This document shows, in pieces, positions 10,340-19,637 of a stretch of DNA of 64,000 nt. Origin of the DNA: Chitinophaga sancti (lineage in GTDB: Bacteria; Bacteroidota; Bacteroidia; Chitinophagales; Chitinophagaceae); assembly GCF_034424315.1 (NCBI RefSeq), contig NZ_CP139972.1, positions 3,100,001-3,164,000 on the forward strand, read 5' to 3'. The notes beneath the pieces are model-generated. The model saw nothing but the letters and a program-made list of their open reading frames with translations. It was not told the DNA's origin and did no database searches. Position 1 is the first letter of the stretch, and each line of letters starts with the position of its first letter. The position numbers and the translations under genes are program-made.

Positions 10340-10618
10340 TTACCCATTTACCTCTCGTAATGTGATAAATAAAGGAGCAGTCGCTACCATCCTCATTAAA
10401 AGTTTGTGCATTATACTGCCCATATGATTTCTTCTGTTAAATCGAAAATGGAATTCATCCAGGTATGCCTGCATATAATTTTCAGAACAACGATGATGAA
10501 TCCCTTTTAACCAGCCTTTGAAATTCATGATATGAGCATGTAGCTCCGGGAAGTTTTTACCCTTCCATAGTATTAAGGCAGATTGAAGTAAAAAAAGAAT
10601 TGAGAATAGGGTCCGCAC
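10340..10618 (-). pseudogene. IS1595-family (ISXO2-like) transposase, C-terminal remnant
   Basis: The 92-codon frame carries a block typical of the C-terminus of ISXO2-like DDE transposases: FPELHAHIMNFKGWLKG, then HHRCSENYMQAYLDEF, then HFRFNRRN. This covers the HxHxxN...YLDEFxFRFNRR segment near the end of the catalytic domain. Only about 70 residues match. The first ~20 codons do not look like transposase, and the N-terminal two thirds with the first catalytic acids is absent, so the element is dead. It is probably the scar of an insertion between the NRPS and the VOC gene. Family assignment is from recalled consensus, not a search. Confidence 0.75.
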
Positions 10619-10683
10619 CTTACTCCCTTAAAAAAGAAAAAACTTAAATTAGCATATAGGGAATAATCAACCCAATAATAATC

Positions 10684-11112
10684 ATGAGAACAATCAATCC
10701 ATGGATTAACTTCAACGGCAATGCCGAGGCCGCATTCACTTTTTACCAATCAGTTTTTGGTGGTGAGTTCGGCAAGATCATCCGTTTTAAAGACCTGGCA
10801 AGTGATGAATTTCAGGTAGCCGAAAATGAGGCGAATAAAATTATGCGCATTGCATTACCAATAGGTGCGCATAATGTGCTAATTGGAAACGATGTACCTG
10901 ATTTTATGGGCAGGGTAAATGAAAATGAAAACAGATCTAAGATAGTTGCAAGTGCCGAAAGTCGCGAAGAAGCTGACAAGATATTTAATGGTTTATCTGA
11001 AGGCGGAGAAGTGGAAGGAGAAATTGGTGATACGCCATGGGGCACATATGCTGGGATGTTCAGGGATAAATATGGGATTGAATGGATCGTAGAATTTGAT
11101 CCGGGATTATAA
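10684..11112 (+). CDS. VOC-superfamily protein (PhnB/glyoxalase-like)
   Basis: 142 residues starting MRTINPWINFNGNAEAAFTFYQ, the hallmark opening of the PhnB-like/3-demethylubiquinone-methyltransferase-like branch of the vicinal oxygen chelate superfamily. Typical paired beta-alpha-beta-beta-beta units follow, ending with GDTPWGTYAGMFRDKYGIEW, also diagnostic (W-G, F-x-D-x-x-G-x-x-W). Members are small cytosolic dimers. Some bind metals and act on small metabolites or drugs, but most of this branch has no known substrate, so no reaction is claimed. It is monocistronic: a strong terminator follows 25 bases after the stop, and the upstream neighbour is a broken transposase. Confidence 0.93.
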   Translation: MRTINPWINFNGNAEAAFTFYQSVFGGEFGKIIRFKDLASDEFQVAENEANKIMRIALPIGAHNVLIGNDVPDFMGRVNENENRSKIVASAESREEADKIFNGLSEGGEVEGEIGDTPWGTYAGMFRDKYGIEWIVEFDPGL

Positions 11113-11136
11113 GTTTATAATATTGGTATGTATTTC

Positions 11137-11174
11137 AATGTCATTGCGAGTTAGCCCGCAATGACATTTTTTTT
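11137..11174 (+). terminator. Rho-independent terminator after the VOC gene
   Basis: Perfect 12-bp stem (11137-11148 pairs with 11157-11168), 8-base loop agttagcc, and a run of eight T at 11167-11174. It reads out of the VOC gene on the plus strand. Confidence 0.92.
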
Positions 11175-11252
11175 GATACCAGCAGTTTCCTGATGGAACA
11201 AATACGTTGTTGTATTGGATTTACATTTCAATTTTCCTCAAGCCACCTCTTG

Positions 11253-11726
11253 CTATATTTTAACTGTAATAATAAACCAGGTGCCGTCTCTGGTAGTAGT
11301 ATACGCGTATTCCGTGATGGCAGGTTCATGCACTATGATTGTACTTGGGTGGCAGGGGTTATCTAATAGCTTTTCTTCATTAGTATATGCAAGTGTACTT
11401 GTGCCCACTCCATCAATCTTGATGCTGTATTTGAATTCCCCTTTCAGATAATCTTCAATATGAAAGGCTAGTACACCATCTTTATACCCTTTGCCTGTAC
11501 TTATGCCTGAGATATCGGTCTGCGGTGTGATGGTAATCTTTGAGGCATCTATATTTTTTGCCAGGAGGATATTTTCACCGGTGGTCTTATCAATAAATGT
11601 AAGTTTCACCACAGTAGGCGCTGTTAGCCATGCAAATCCGGCACAGGGATCTTTAGCCTCGTCCTTTTTGCAACCTGGGCAAAAACTGGTTATAGCGAGA
11701 AAGAATAAGAATAGCATCTTTTTCAT
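11253..11726 (-). CDS. Small lipoprotein of unknown function
   Basis: 157 residues. The N-terminus MKKMLFLFFLAITSFCPGC|KKDEAKD is a lipoprotein signal with lipidated Cys at about residue 19, followed by KKDE, as usual for Bacteroidota outer-membrane lipoproteins. The mature part is beta-rich, with phrases such as VVKLTFIDKTTGENILL and FHIEDYLKGEFKYSIKIDGVG that suggest an immunoglobulin-like fold. No family was recognised. It stands alone, transcribed towards the VOC terminator, with a 387-base interval separating it from the divergent outer-membrane barrel gene. Probably periplasmic or surface-anchored. Confidence 0.85.
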   Translation of the reverse strand: MKKMLFLFFLAITSFCPGCKKDEAKDPCAGFAWLTAPTVVKLTFIDKTTGENILLAKNIDASKITITPQTDISGISTGKGYKDGVLAFHIEDYLKGEFKYSIKIDGVGTSTLAYTNEEKLLDNPCHPSTIIVHEPAITEYAYTTTRDGTWFIITVKI

Positions 11727-12113
11727 ATGGGATTGCTTAATGTAGGTTAATGGATTGCTTGTAATGATTTAAACGGATGCTTGCTTAAAAATGTTACAAA
11801 ATTTTACAAGCTGTGGGATATCGGTAAAAAATATACATATTGACACTTCTTCCGGCTGCTGGTTATTACCTAATTTGTGAGTGGGATTAAAAAATTGCCT
11901 GCCATAAATTAAACTACAACAATTTCATTTATGCCCTGTTGCAAGCTACCACTATCCTTCCAGCTTTTATACTCACACTTATGCCCCTGGATCAGGCTCC
12001 ACTCCTATCCTTATTTCCTTTGGTTTATTTGATGCAAATTAGGTTAGGTCGCAGATTAGTTTAATTTTACAAGTATCTTTCAATACGAAGGATGCTTGTC
12101 TAATTCCATTGGA
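11727..12113. other. Divergent intergenic region
   Basis: About 387 AT-rich bases between the minus-strand lipoprotein and the plus-strand barrel gene. Promoters for both must lie here. No clean TAnnTTTG element, dyad or RNA gene was found. Confidence 0.5.
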
Positions 12114-14759
12114 ATGAGTTTTCATAAGCCCGTATTTGTTTACCTGATATTATTTGCCTCCTTTACAGCACACGCACAACAAACCGGCAAAATATATGGC
12201 CAGCTGTCTGATACCGTTACCCATCAGCAGCTCAAAGATGCTTTTATTACTATCACAAAAGATAATGTTATCAGAAAGTCCTTTTTCGCCGATAAAAGCG
12301 GTGGTTTCAGTGCTGATAATATTCCTTTTGGCCAGTACACCTTAAATATCTCTTTCCAGGGCCTGGCCCCTGTAAAAAGGGCGTTTACCATTGATAGTGA
12401 ACACAACCTGGTAAAGATGGATACCATCTTTATGTTCATACGGGTAAGAGAACTGGACACCGTTGTTATACTGGAGCCTCCTATCGTTGTGAAGAAGGAT
12501 ACCCTGGAATATAATTCCAGTCGCTTTAAGACGAAAGAATATGCTGTGCTGGCAGAACTACTTAAAATGCTTCCTGGTATCCAGATCCGGAACGATGGTA
12601 CTATTACCATCAATGGTCAGCCTGTAGACCAGATCACAGTAGATGGAGAACCGTTCTTTTCCGGCGAACCATCCATGGCGCTTGAACACCTGCCAGCAGA
12701 GATCGTGAAAAAAATACAGGTATATGCTACCAACATCCATAACAATATGCCCGGGCCACCGCCCCAGCCGGGATTTCCGGGTAACAAAACCCTGAACATT
12801 GTATTAAAATCGGATAAAAGAAAAGGAAACTTCGGTAAGCTAGGCGCTGGTGCCGGCACGGGTGATACCTACACCATCAACGGAGATCTGAATCATATGA
12901 ATGGTAGTCAGCAATTGTCCATTGTTGCAGATGCAGGTAATGTTGACAAAGAGAAAAACGGCACCGATCCGGTACAACAAAACAATGGCATCAGGAGGGT
13001 TATGAACGGCGGTTTGAACTACCGCGACAGCCGTAATGCTACGCTCAAATATAATGGTAGCTACCTGGCAAATGATACCCGGAGCGAAGTAGCATCCAGG
13101 TCTCAAACGCTCATTATATACCCCGGAGACTCCTCTACTTCCCTTAGCCAGTCTAACAATGGTGTGAACCAAATGCGCTCACACCGTTTTAACGGGAAGA
13201 TAGATTACAATCCGGATGATCGGACCACCCTCAGTATAATCCCGATGATGAATCTGAATAGTGCTGATAATACCAGTTTTCAAGAAAGTACCCAACACTA
13301 TGCAAACACCGGCACACAGATCTATCAATCATCCGGAACGAGTAGTGGTAAAAGTAATAACACCCAGCTAAGTTCAAATTTTCAGCTAACCCGTCGGGGT
13401 ACAAAAATAGGGGAACTACTCATAGCGAACCTGAACATACGTAATACTGAAAATACACATAACTCGCTGAATGAAACCGTGACAGCATATACATCCTTCA
13501 GCAAAAATGTTCATCAGCTGACGGACAATAAGAGTGGTAGCTTCAATGTTGGAACGAATGCGATGTATACCAAACCACTGGGTAAGAATTATAATTTCAC
13601 AGCACAGGGTAGTTATGGTTTTAATAAAGACAATAACATTTATAACACCTATAAATTCAATAATGCTAACGGACATTATGACCAGTTGGACCCAACCCAG
13701 AGTAATAACTTCACCAGCAACTATCACAGTGGTATAGCACAAGCTTCCATCAGGGGGCAGGCAGGCATACTGAATATTACTTTGGGTGCAGGGCTGCAGG
13801 GCGACTGGCTGCTGGCAAATAATGTAAGTGAACATACGCAGTTTTCCCGTCACTTCATCAACCTGCTACCGCAGGCTTTATTGAGTCTCAGCCCTAAAAA
13901 CGGGAAAAACCTGATGCTGGGTTATAACGGCAAACCAATTTCGATCTCCATCCAGCAATTACAGCCAGTGACCGTAACATCGGATTCTCTCTTCATACAG
14001 GAAGGAAATCCTGATTTGAAGCAACCATATACCCACACCTTTAATATGAGCTATAATGCCATTAAAATAGGTACTATGCGGCTCTTTACTATCAGCATGA
14101 GTGCCAGCTTTACGGAACATAGCATTGCCCAATCAGGCACCTTGCTGGCTAATGGAGCTCAACTCAGTAAACCCGTGAACCTGGAAGGCACACGGAGCGC
14201 CAACCTCACACTTAATTACGCCACATCTGCATTATCGGGCAAGCTGATATTTAATATAACGGGAGCTGCAGTCTATTCAAAAAATCCCGTTTTAAGCAAT
14301 GGTGTCCGGAATGATAGTCGTACATTCATGACCAATAGTGATCTTACCTGTACCTATAATAACCAGAAAGGCTGGGATCTAAGTCTTAGTGTAGAACCGG
14401 GGTATAACATTATGTCGACCAGTAGTGGAGTAAGCACCAGGTATTTTCAGACAGGCATTAACGGTAAAGGACTTTATTCCTGGAAAAACCTGGAAAGCGG
14501 ATTGACCTGGTATTACAACTACAATAGCAGCCTACCCGCGGATTACCAGCCTGACTTTCCGGTCCTTTCTCCGGTAGTACGTTACCGCTTCTTAAAAAGC
14601 AAGGCCTTGCAGGCGGCAATAACCTGTGTGGATCTGTTGAATCAGCAGTCTGGTGCCAGCAGAACCGTGAGCGCTTCGGAGATAGCTGATTCCTGGAGCA
14701 AGACGAGAGGACGCTATTTATTATTCAGTTTAACGTATAATTTCAGACATTTCAAATAA
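12114..14759 (+). CDS. TonB-receptor-like outer-membrane beta-barrel protein
   Basis: 881 residues from the ATG at 12114 (MSFHKPVFVYLILFASFTAHAQ, a good signal peptide). A TTG at 12096 would add six residues and spoil the signal, so it is not preferred. Domain order: signal; carboxypeptidase-regulatory-like beta sandwich (~25-110, GKIYGQLSDTVTHQQLKDAFITI); plug-like segment (~130-215, LLKMLPGIQIRNDGTITINGQ and VDGEPFFSG); then a long barrel ending in FSLTYNFRHFK with a terminal aromatic-rich strand. This is the 'outer membrane beta-barrel family' related to TonB-dependent receptors but without a SusD partner. Substrate unknown. A small secreted protein follows 41 bases downstream, probably co-transcribed. 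Confidence 0.9.
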   Translation: MSFHKPVFVYLILFASFTAHAQQTGKIYGQLSDTVTHQQLKDAFITITKDNVIRKSFFADKSGGFSADNIPFGQYTLNISFQGLAPVKRAFTIDSEHNLVKMDTIFMFIRVRELDTVVILEPPIVVKKDTLEYNSSRFKTKEYAVLAELLKMLPGIQIRNDGTITINGQPVDQITVDGEPFFSGEPSMALEHLPAEIVKKIQVYATNIHNNMPGPPPQPGFPGNKTLNIVLKSDKRKGNFGKLGAGAGTGDTYTINGDLNHMNGSQQLSIVADAGNVDKEKNGTDPVQQNNGIRRVMNGGLNYRDSRNATLKYNGSYLANDTRSEVASRSQTLIIYPGDSSTSLSQSNNGVNQMRSHRFNGKIDYNPDDRTTLSIIPMMNLNSADNTSFQESTQHYANTGTQIYQSSGTSSGKSNNTQLSSNFQLTRRGTKIGELLIANLNIRNTENTHNSLNETVTAYTSFSKNVHQLTDNKSGSFNVGTNAMYTKPLGKNYNFTAQGSYGFNKDNNIYNTYKFNNANGHYDQLDPTQSNNFTSNYHSGIAQASIRGQAGILNITLGAGLQGDWLLANNVSEHTQFSRHFINLLPQALLSLSPKNGKNLMLGYNGKPISISIQQLQPVTVTSDSLFIQEGNPDLKQPYTHTFNMSYNAIKIGTMRLFTISMSASFTEHSIAQSGTLLANGAQLSKPVNLEGTRSANLTLNYATSALSGKLIFNITGAAVYSKNPVLSNGVRNDSRTFMTNSDLTCTYNNQKGWDLSLSVEPGYNIMSTSSGVSTRYFQTGINGKGLYSWKNLESGLTWYYNYNSSLPADYQPDFPVLSPVVRYRFLKSKALQAAITCVDLLNQQSGASRTVSASEIADSWSKTRGRYLLFSLTYNFRHFK

Positions 14760-14800
14760 CCAGGATTTTATTTTTTAAACCCAAACCCAAATCCCTCAAC

Positions 14801-15337
14801 ATGAAAAAAACGATCATTTTGCTGTTGCTTTGTGTATGTTCAATTTTTGCCAAAGCAGATCCCCCTACCAAGTACTACATTGTATCAGCGGGCAATTTTG
14901 CAAGCTATTCAGTGATCCAGACAACTAATATTGGTATTACGACTTCCCAGACGACCTCTCCCGGGGTAACGGAAAGCTGGACCAATAGTGCGCCAGGTGG
15001 ATATTACACCAATCCTGCCGGACAGTTCTCTTATGGTGCTTACTGGTCTGATCCTACCTTGTTTACGCCGATGACGATCCAGGTATTGGCAGGCTACACT
15101 GCTACCGTTTATAATGCAAACGGACCATCTGAAACAGTCAGGATAGGCCTTGGATTTACCAAACCTAATGGTACTTCAGAAACCTTCTTTTATGGGCCTT
15201 CTGTAACGGTAGGGAATGGGCAAACTGTAACAGTAAGTATACCAGCGGGAGCATATACTTATACTGCCCCATTACCGGTAGCTTCAGGACAGAGTTATCC
15301 TACTCCGTTGAGGATCTTCCTGACTTATGGTAACTAA
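14801..15337 (+). CDS. Small secreted protein of unknown function
   Basis: 178 residues starting MKKTIILLLLCVCSIFAKADPP, a Sec signal probably cleaved after AKA. The mature chain is rich in Gly, Thr, Ser and aromatics, nearly free of charge, and reads like an all-beta surface or matrix protein. No lipobox, T9SS C-terminal domain or known family was recognised. It lies 41 bases after the barrel-protein gene and is followed 8 bases later by a terminator stem, so the two probably form an operon and the small protein may act with the barrel at the outer membrane. Confidence 0.85.
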   Translation: MKKTIILLLLCVCSIFAKADPPTKYYIVSAGNFASYSVIQTTNIGITTSQTTSPGVTESWTNSAPGGYYTNPAGQFSYGAYWSDPTLFTPMTIQVLAGYTATVYNANGPSETVRIGLGFTKPNGTSETFFYGPSVTVGNGQTVTVSIPAGAYTYTAPLPVASGQSYPTPLRIFLTYGN

Positions 15338-15345
15338 ATGAAATG

Positions 15346-15378
15346 ATGGTTGCAGCTCAAAACTGCAACCATTTTTTT
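15346..15378 (+). terminator. Rho-independent terminator of the barrel/secreted-protein operon
   Basis: Perfect 10-bp stem (15346-15355 with 15363-15372), 7-base loop ctcaaaa, then T7. It begins 8 bases after the stop codon. Confidence 0.92.
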
Positions 15379-15675
15379 ATTCAACTACGGTTCAGCATTG
15401 CAGACTATTTCCTTTGTTTTTAGCCATCAGTGCTTTGGCGACATCATTTAGCCCAAGCCTGTTGGGGGCAAGGCGATTGTAATTTTGCTTTTAGTGAGGG
15501 CATTTACTGGGGCATTTTTACACCGTAACCCATGTAAGAGATACGGACAGCATCGTTTCTATACAAATTAAATATTCAAGGGGCTTTTTGATATTTCCTT
15601 CGGGTTAAAAAAAATAATTAACAACAAGCTTTTACCATACTCATTTTATCCAGATATCTATTTAATCAGCAGCAT
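15379..15675. other. Non-coding interval
   Basis: About 300 bases with no gene seen. On the minus strand near 15400-15500 a 32-codon stop-to-stop frame exists but has no start and is not convincing. Confidence 0.4.
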
Positions 15676-15768
15676 ATGAATACGAAAGAGAAATTGATAG
15701 GTGCCTTGATGCATCTGTTATTTTTGGTTGCCTTCATTAACGGCATGAAGCGGTTAAAAGGTGAGTAA
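15676..15768 (+). CDS. Possible 30-residue membrane peptide
   Basis: ATG at 15676 to TAA at 15768. The peptide has a charged N-terminus (MNTKEKLIGALMH), a short hydrophobic stretch (LLFLVAFINGM) and a basic tail (KRLKGE). It is compatible with a small single-pass membrane peptide. An extended hairpin terminator follows 12 bases later, the spacing expected of a real transcription unit. No homology can be claimed and chance remains possible. Confidence 0.4.
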   Translation: MNTKEKLIGALMHLLFLVAFINGMKRLKGE

Positions 15769-15780
15769 TTTCTGAAAAAA

Positions 15781-15836
15781 TATCCGCATAGAAAAACCGC
15801 CTCAATTATTATTAAGGCGGTTTTTCTATGCGGATA
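15781..15836. terminator. Bidirectional terminator with perfect 22-bp stem
   Basis: 15781-15802 is perfectly complementary to 15815-15836, with a 12-base AT-rich loop. The inner part is the usual A5-CCGCCT...AGGCGG-T5 bidirectional terminator, and the stem extends well beyond it. It separates the converging 30-residue ORF (plus) and TonB receptor gene (minus). Confidence 0.85.
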
Positions 15837-15861
15837 AAAAATGTGAATTTGCTAATTAGTT

Positions 15862-18546
15862 CTATTTCTTCACCCTGCTCTCTTCGCTCTCTGCACTCCC
15901 TGTTTGCCGTTTTTCCTGATTGGTCACCAACTTACCGAAGCTATAAGTAAACCCAACCGTAACAATCTGTGTATCCAGGTAATTATGATAATTCGAAGTG
16001 GCACCCGGAATATTCGTGATCTTACCACTAGGGGAGAGTGTATGGAACACGTCACGACCATTGACATAAACACTTCCCTTATCTTTTAATATTTTCTTTT
16101 GCACACCAGCACCCACCTGTCCTGTAGGAATACTTACAAACTGTCCCATCAAAGTGCTGGTAATGTAGTACCCACTCAGTTCTGCAGACCACCCTTTACC
16201 GAAGGTAAACTGGCTGGTAATACTTCCATACCAGTATGCCTTTCCCTTACTCAGATCGCTGCTATACAAATTCCCCTTATAATGCACGTATATGCCCTCG
16301 TTATAGACATTAAAAGTCCACCACTTTACTGGTTGCAGGGAGAGATAGACGGTAATACCTACGTATTCCTTTTTACCAATATTACCCGGGCGACTGATGA
16401 AAATATTGCCTGCCTGCTCAATAGTTTCCGTTTGAATATTACTACTGTAATTGTATAATAAAGTCGTATTAAAAGTACTTTTATAGCTATAGGTCAACTC
16501 ATAATTACTGGAAAATTGCGGCTTCAGAAATGGATTACCTGCGAAATAAGTGAACTTGTCGATGATGGTAATAAACGGGTTCAGATCCTGGTAATAAGCC
16601 CGGCCAATACGGCGGCCATAGGATGCATTCAGTTTATGATCACCACTGGAATCAAGCTTGTATGAAAGATAGGCAGTGGGAAAAATACTAAGATAGGTTT
16701 GTGTAAAAGCCGAATCAGCCTGCACTGAATTACCTGTCTGATGCCCATGTGCATTCGTGTTTTCTGCTCTCAATCCAAGCTGAATTGCTAAACGATGATA
16801 GTCTTTATTGAAATTCAGATAGCCAGCAGCAATTTTCTCTTTGTAAAAAAAATGGTTGCTGCGGGTTTCATCAAAGATTTCATTTTTGTCCACTACATTG
16901 AAATAGCGTGCTTCATTATCAGTATTTACGTAACTACCTTTTATGCCAGCCTCCACCTTTCCCCCTTTCTTCAGAGGATATGTATAATCACCTTTAGCAG
17001 CATATATATCAATATTAGCCGGAAGGCTGTTCGTTATATGCTGTAAGAAAATTAAATCACCGGATGGATTGAAAGTTTTATTCAGAAATGACTGGCTATT
17101 TTTTGATCTATACCCTACATAATCAAAGTCAGCCGTCAAGGTTCTTCCAAGAGAATCGAATTTATGGCTGTAATTCAGATTGACACCTGTATTCGTAAAT
17201 TTACTGTTTGTATTATTATCCGCATTAATGGAACTATCGAGCACGCCCTGACCATTATACAATGAACTCAATACCGGATTATTCTCCTTCTCATTAGTAG
17301 AAGACCAGTTCAGCAACATTCCTACTGTTGTCCTGGCCGAAGCATAAAAATCCACCCCGCCTTTTATTGTTGGATTTTTATTTACAGGTATGAAATAGGA
17401 CCTTTGTTTGAATACTGACAAAGGTCTATTTCCTTCATCAAAATAATTGCGTTGCAGATCAAGTTTTCTGTAACCTTTGCGTTCATTATACCCCGCATTT
17501 GCAAATAAATTAACCTTATTGACCCGATAATTCATATTGATATTCTCACTGTGACGGGGATAGACTGCCTGCCCCGCAGAACCGGAGATAGTGGCATGGA
17601 ATCCAGTTACTTTCGTACTGCGTGTGCGTATATTTATTAGTCCTGCATTACCGGCTGCATCGTACTTTGCCGGTGGATTGGACATTAACTCTATTTTATC
17701 AAGGGCCGATGCAGGTAGGGATTTCAGATACGTGGCCAGATTTTCTGACGAAAGATAAGTAGGCTTATCATCGATTAATACCATCACGCCAGACTTTCCT
17801 TTAAAAGTAATGCTACCATTTTCATCGACTAACACTCCCGGAGACTTTGCTAACACTTCCAATGCATTTGCACCTTCATTGGAGATAAGACTGTGTACAT
17901 TCACCACCACACGATCGATCTGTTGTTCAATAAAGGCCTTTTTACCTACTACCTCTACTGATTTCAGAACTTTATTACCTTCCACCAGTATTATCCTGCC
18001 CAAAGCCAGATCGCTGTTGTTTACATTTATTTCTTTTACAAAGGGAACATAGGTCACATAGGTCGCCTGTAGATAATAATGCCCTTCTTTGATGTCTGAT
18101 AATATAAATTCGCCTTTATCATCCGACAATGCTGTTTTTACAATCGTACTGTCCGATTTAAGTTGCAGGATGATACCGGCTGCTATCATAGGATTACCTT
18201 GCTGGTCAGTTACGCTGCCACTGATACGATGGCCATTTATTGCAAGGGTATCTTTAAAAATCACAATCATATCATTCGCAGACAATTTATACGTTAAGCG
18301 ATGCGGTTTCAGCAACCGACGAAGCACTTCACTAACAGGGGCATCAGTTATTGAAAGGCTTACCTTTATTCCATCCTGTACTACATCATCGCTGTAAATA
18401 ATATTATAATGGCTCTGCGCCTGGATACCTGCCAGTACTGTTTTAAGGCCTTGGTCAATGACTGATACAGACACCTTTCTGCTTTGGGCAACACTCATGC
18501 TACACGTAAACAAAAAGGAAAAAAATAAGGCCAATGGGATCTTCAT
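15862..18546 (-). CDS. TonB-dependent receptor with STN signalling domain (FecA-type transducer)
   Basis: 894 residues. Order: signal peptide (MKIPLALFFSFLFTCSMSVAQ); secretin/TonB N-terminal STN domain (~22-100, VIDQGLKTVLAGIQAQSHYNIIYSD); carboxypeptidase-regulatory-like domain (~107-190); plug (~200-310, LEVLAKSPGVLVDENGSITFKGK, then VMVLIDDKPTYLS and ANAGLINIRT); barrel to the end, followed by a charged tail (ESEESRVKK). In the FecA/FecR/FecI scheme the periplasmic STN domain signals ligand binding to the anti-sigma factor. The FecR and sigma genes lie immediately upstream (13- and 82-base gaps). No SusD is present and the barrel is of the OMP beta-barrel type, so the ligand is unknown. 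The C-terminus is not a canonical barrel ending in Phe, which is slightly odd. Confidence 0.93.
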   Translation of the reverse strand: MKIPLALFFSFLFTCSMSVAQSRKVSVSVIDQGLKTVLAGIQAQSHYNIIYSDDVVQDGIKVSLSITDAPVSEVLRRLLKPHRLTYKLSANDMIVIFKDTLAINGHRISGSVTDQQGNPMIAAGIILQLKSDSTIVKTALSDDKGEFILSDIKEGHYYLQATYVTYVPFVKEINVNNSDLALGRIILVEGNKVLKSVEVVGKKAFIEQQIDRVVVNVHSLISNEGANALEVLAKSPGVLVDENGSITFKGKSGVMVLIDDKPTYLSSENLATYLKSLPASALDKIELMSNPPAKYDAAGNAGLINIRTRSTKVTGFHATISGSAGQAVYPRHSENINMNYRVNKVNLFANAGYNERKGYRKLDLQRNYFDEGNRPLSVFKQRSYFIPVNKNPTIKGGVDFYASARTTVGMLLNWSSTNEKENNPVLSSLYNGQGVLDSSINADNNTNSKFTNTGVNLNYSHKFDSLGRTLTADFDYVGYRSKNSQSFLNKTFNPSGDLIFLQHITNSLPANIDIYAAKGDYTYPLKKGGKVEAGIKGSYVNTDNEARYFNVVDKNEIFDETRSNHFFYKEKIAAGYLNFNKDYHRLAIQLGLRAENTNAHGHQTGNSVQADSAFTQTYLSIFPTAYLSYKLDSSGDHKLNASYGRRIGRAYYQDLNPFITIIDKFTYFAGNPFLKPQFSSNYELTYSYKSTFNTTLLYNYSSNIQTETIEQAGNIFISRPGNIGKKEYVGITVYLSLQPVKWWTFNVYNEGIYVHYKGNLYSSDLSKGKAYWYGSITSQFTFGKGWSAELSGYYITSTLMGQFVSIPTGQVGAGVQKKILKDKGSVYVNGRDVFHTLSPSGKITNIPGATSNYHNYLDTQIVTVGFTYSFGKLVTNQEKRQTGSAESEESRVKK

Positions 18547-18559
18547 GATCGTTATCTTT

Positions 18560-19555
18560 TTAATGTATATTAACTATATTATTATCTATCGTATAGGTGA
18601 ATGGGTCAGACAACTTCAAAGCCTCCAAAGCATCCTGCAAACTTGCATCTACAAGTGTTCCGCTGAAGCGAACTGTCTTCAGGTGAGGGTTGTGAATTAC
18701 GATCTTCACACCATATTTTAATTCTAGCTGAGCGGCAAGCTCAATCATAGGTTGCTTCCTGAATACAAGCGTATCGCTTGCCCACCTGATTTCGCCAGGT
18801 CTGAGATCCTGCAGTGGAGTTATTTTCCAATCATCTTTTTCAGCAACAACAGTCGTTGTTTCTACCGGGATGATCAACTTTTTGCTATTATTCAATAACA
18901 CTTTGCGAGCCTGTTTTTCACGGCTTACCACTTCTACGCTTCCATTTACCAGCGTTACTTCTATATGTTTACTATTTTCATAGGCATCGATATTGAATGC
19001 GGTGCCCAATACCTGCACATCGATATTACGCACATGTATCTGCATGGGTACAGCTGCATTGGCGGCAACATCAAAAAAGGCTTCGCCGGTGAGGAAAATC
19101 TCCCTTTTATTCGCTCCGTAGTTATACTTTATCTGTGAGGATCGGTTTAACCAAACCTTTGTGCCATCCGGTAAAACCTGGAATATTTTCTCAGCGCTGG
19201 CAGCAATAGTAGTATATGCAGCAGCCGGCTTATCAGCATAGTATAATAATGCACCTCCAACTGTCAGCATCAGCAAGAACCCGGCTGCTACTTTCATCCA
19301 CAGCAATTGAACATGCTTCAGCGGCTTGATTTCAGCGGGCTGCTCCTGTGCTCTTATCTCAGCCCAGACTTCATTTAAACGCATATCTACATGGAGAGTA
19401 GTAGTGCTTTGGGGTTGAAGCCGGTCCAGCTCCATTGCCAAAAGCCGCAGGTCTTCATTGGCAGACATTACCTGGTGTAACTGCGTTTCCTCCTCCGGGG
19501 AGATTTCGCCCGTTAGTTTCTTTGTATATAGTAATATAAAATGATCCTGGTCCAT
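18560..19555 (-). CDS. FecR-family anti-sigma factor
   Basis: 331 residues. The N-terminal ~85 are cytoplasmic and helical (MDQDHFILLYTKKLTGEISPEEETQL is the typical Bacteroidota FecR opening). A single membrane segment at about 87-106 (WMKVAAGFLLMLTVGGALLYY) is followed by the FecR periplasmic domain (~115-215, LPDGTKVWLNRSSQIKYN, then REIFLTGEAFFDVA) and a C-terminal DUF4974-type domain (~260-331, VRFSGTLVDASLQDALEAL) that resembles STN. The protein should hold the ECF sigma factor inactive until the STN domain of the receptor signals. It is encoded between them. Confidence 0.95.
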   Translation of the reverse strand: MDQDHFILLYTKKLTGEISPEEETQLHQVMSANEDLRLLAMELDRLQPQSTTTLHVDMRLNEVWAEIRAQEQPAEIKPLKHVQLLWMKVAAGFLLMLTVGGALLYYADKPAAAYTTIAASAEKIFQVLPDGTKVWLNRSSQIKYNYGANKREIFLTGEAFFDVAANAAVPMQIHVRNIDVQVLGTAFNIDAYENSKHIEVTLVNGSVEVVSREKQARKVLLNNSKKLIIPVETTTVVAEKDDWKITPLQDLRPGEIRWASDTLVFRKQPMIELAAQLELKYGVKIVIHNPHLKTVRFSGTLVDASLQDALEALKLSDPFTYTIDNNIVNIH

Positions 19556-19637
19556 AAGTAATTATTTACAGCTCACTTATAATGACACTGAAATAAGGTC
19601 AACTACTTATTACCGGGAAAAATTATTTTTAATGGGG

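Noticed and set aside
15400..15500. Minus-strand fragment KQNYNRLAPNRLGLNDVAKA resembling the start of a helix-turn-helix protein
   Set aside because: No start codon, stops within 32 codons on both sides; resemblance is too weak to call a pseudogene.
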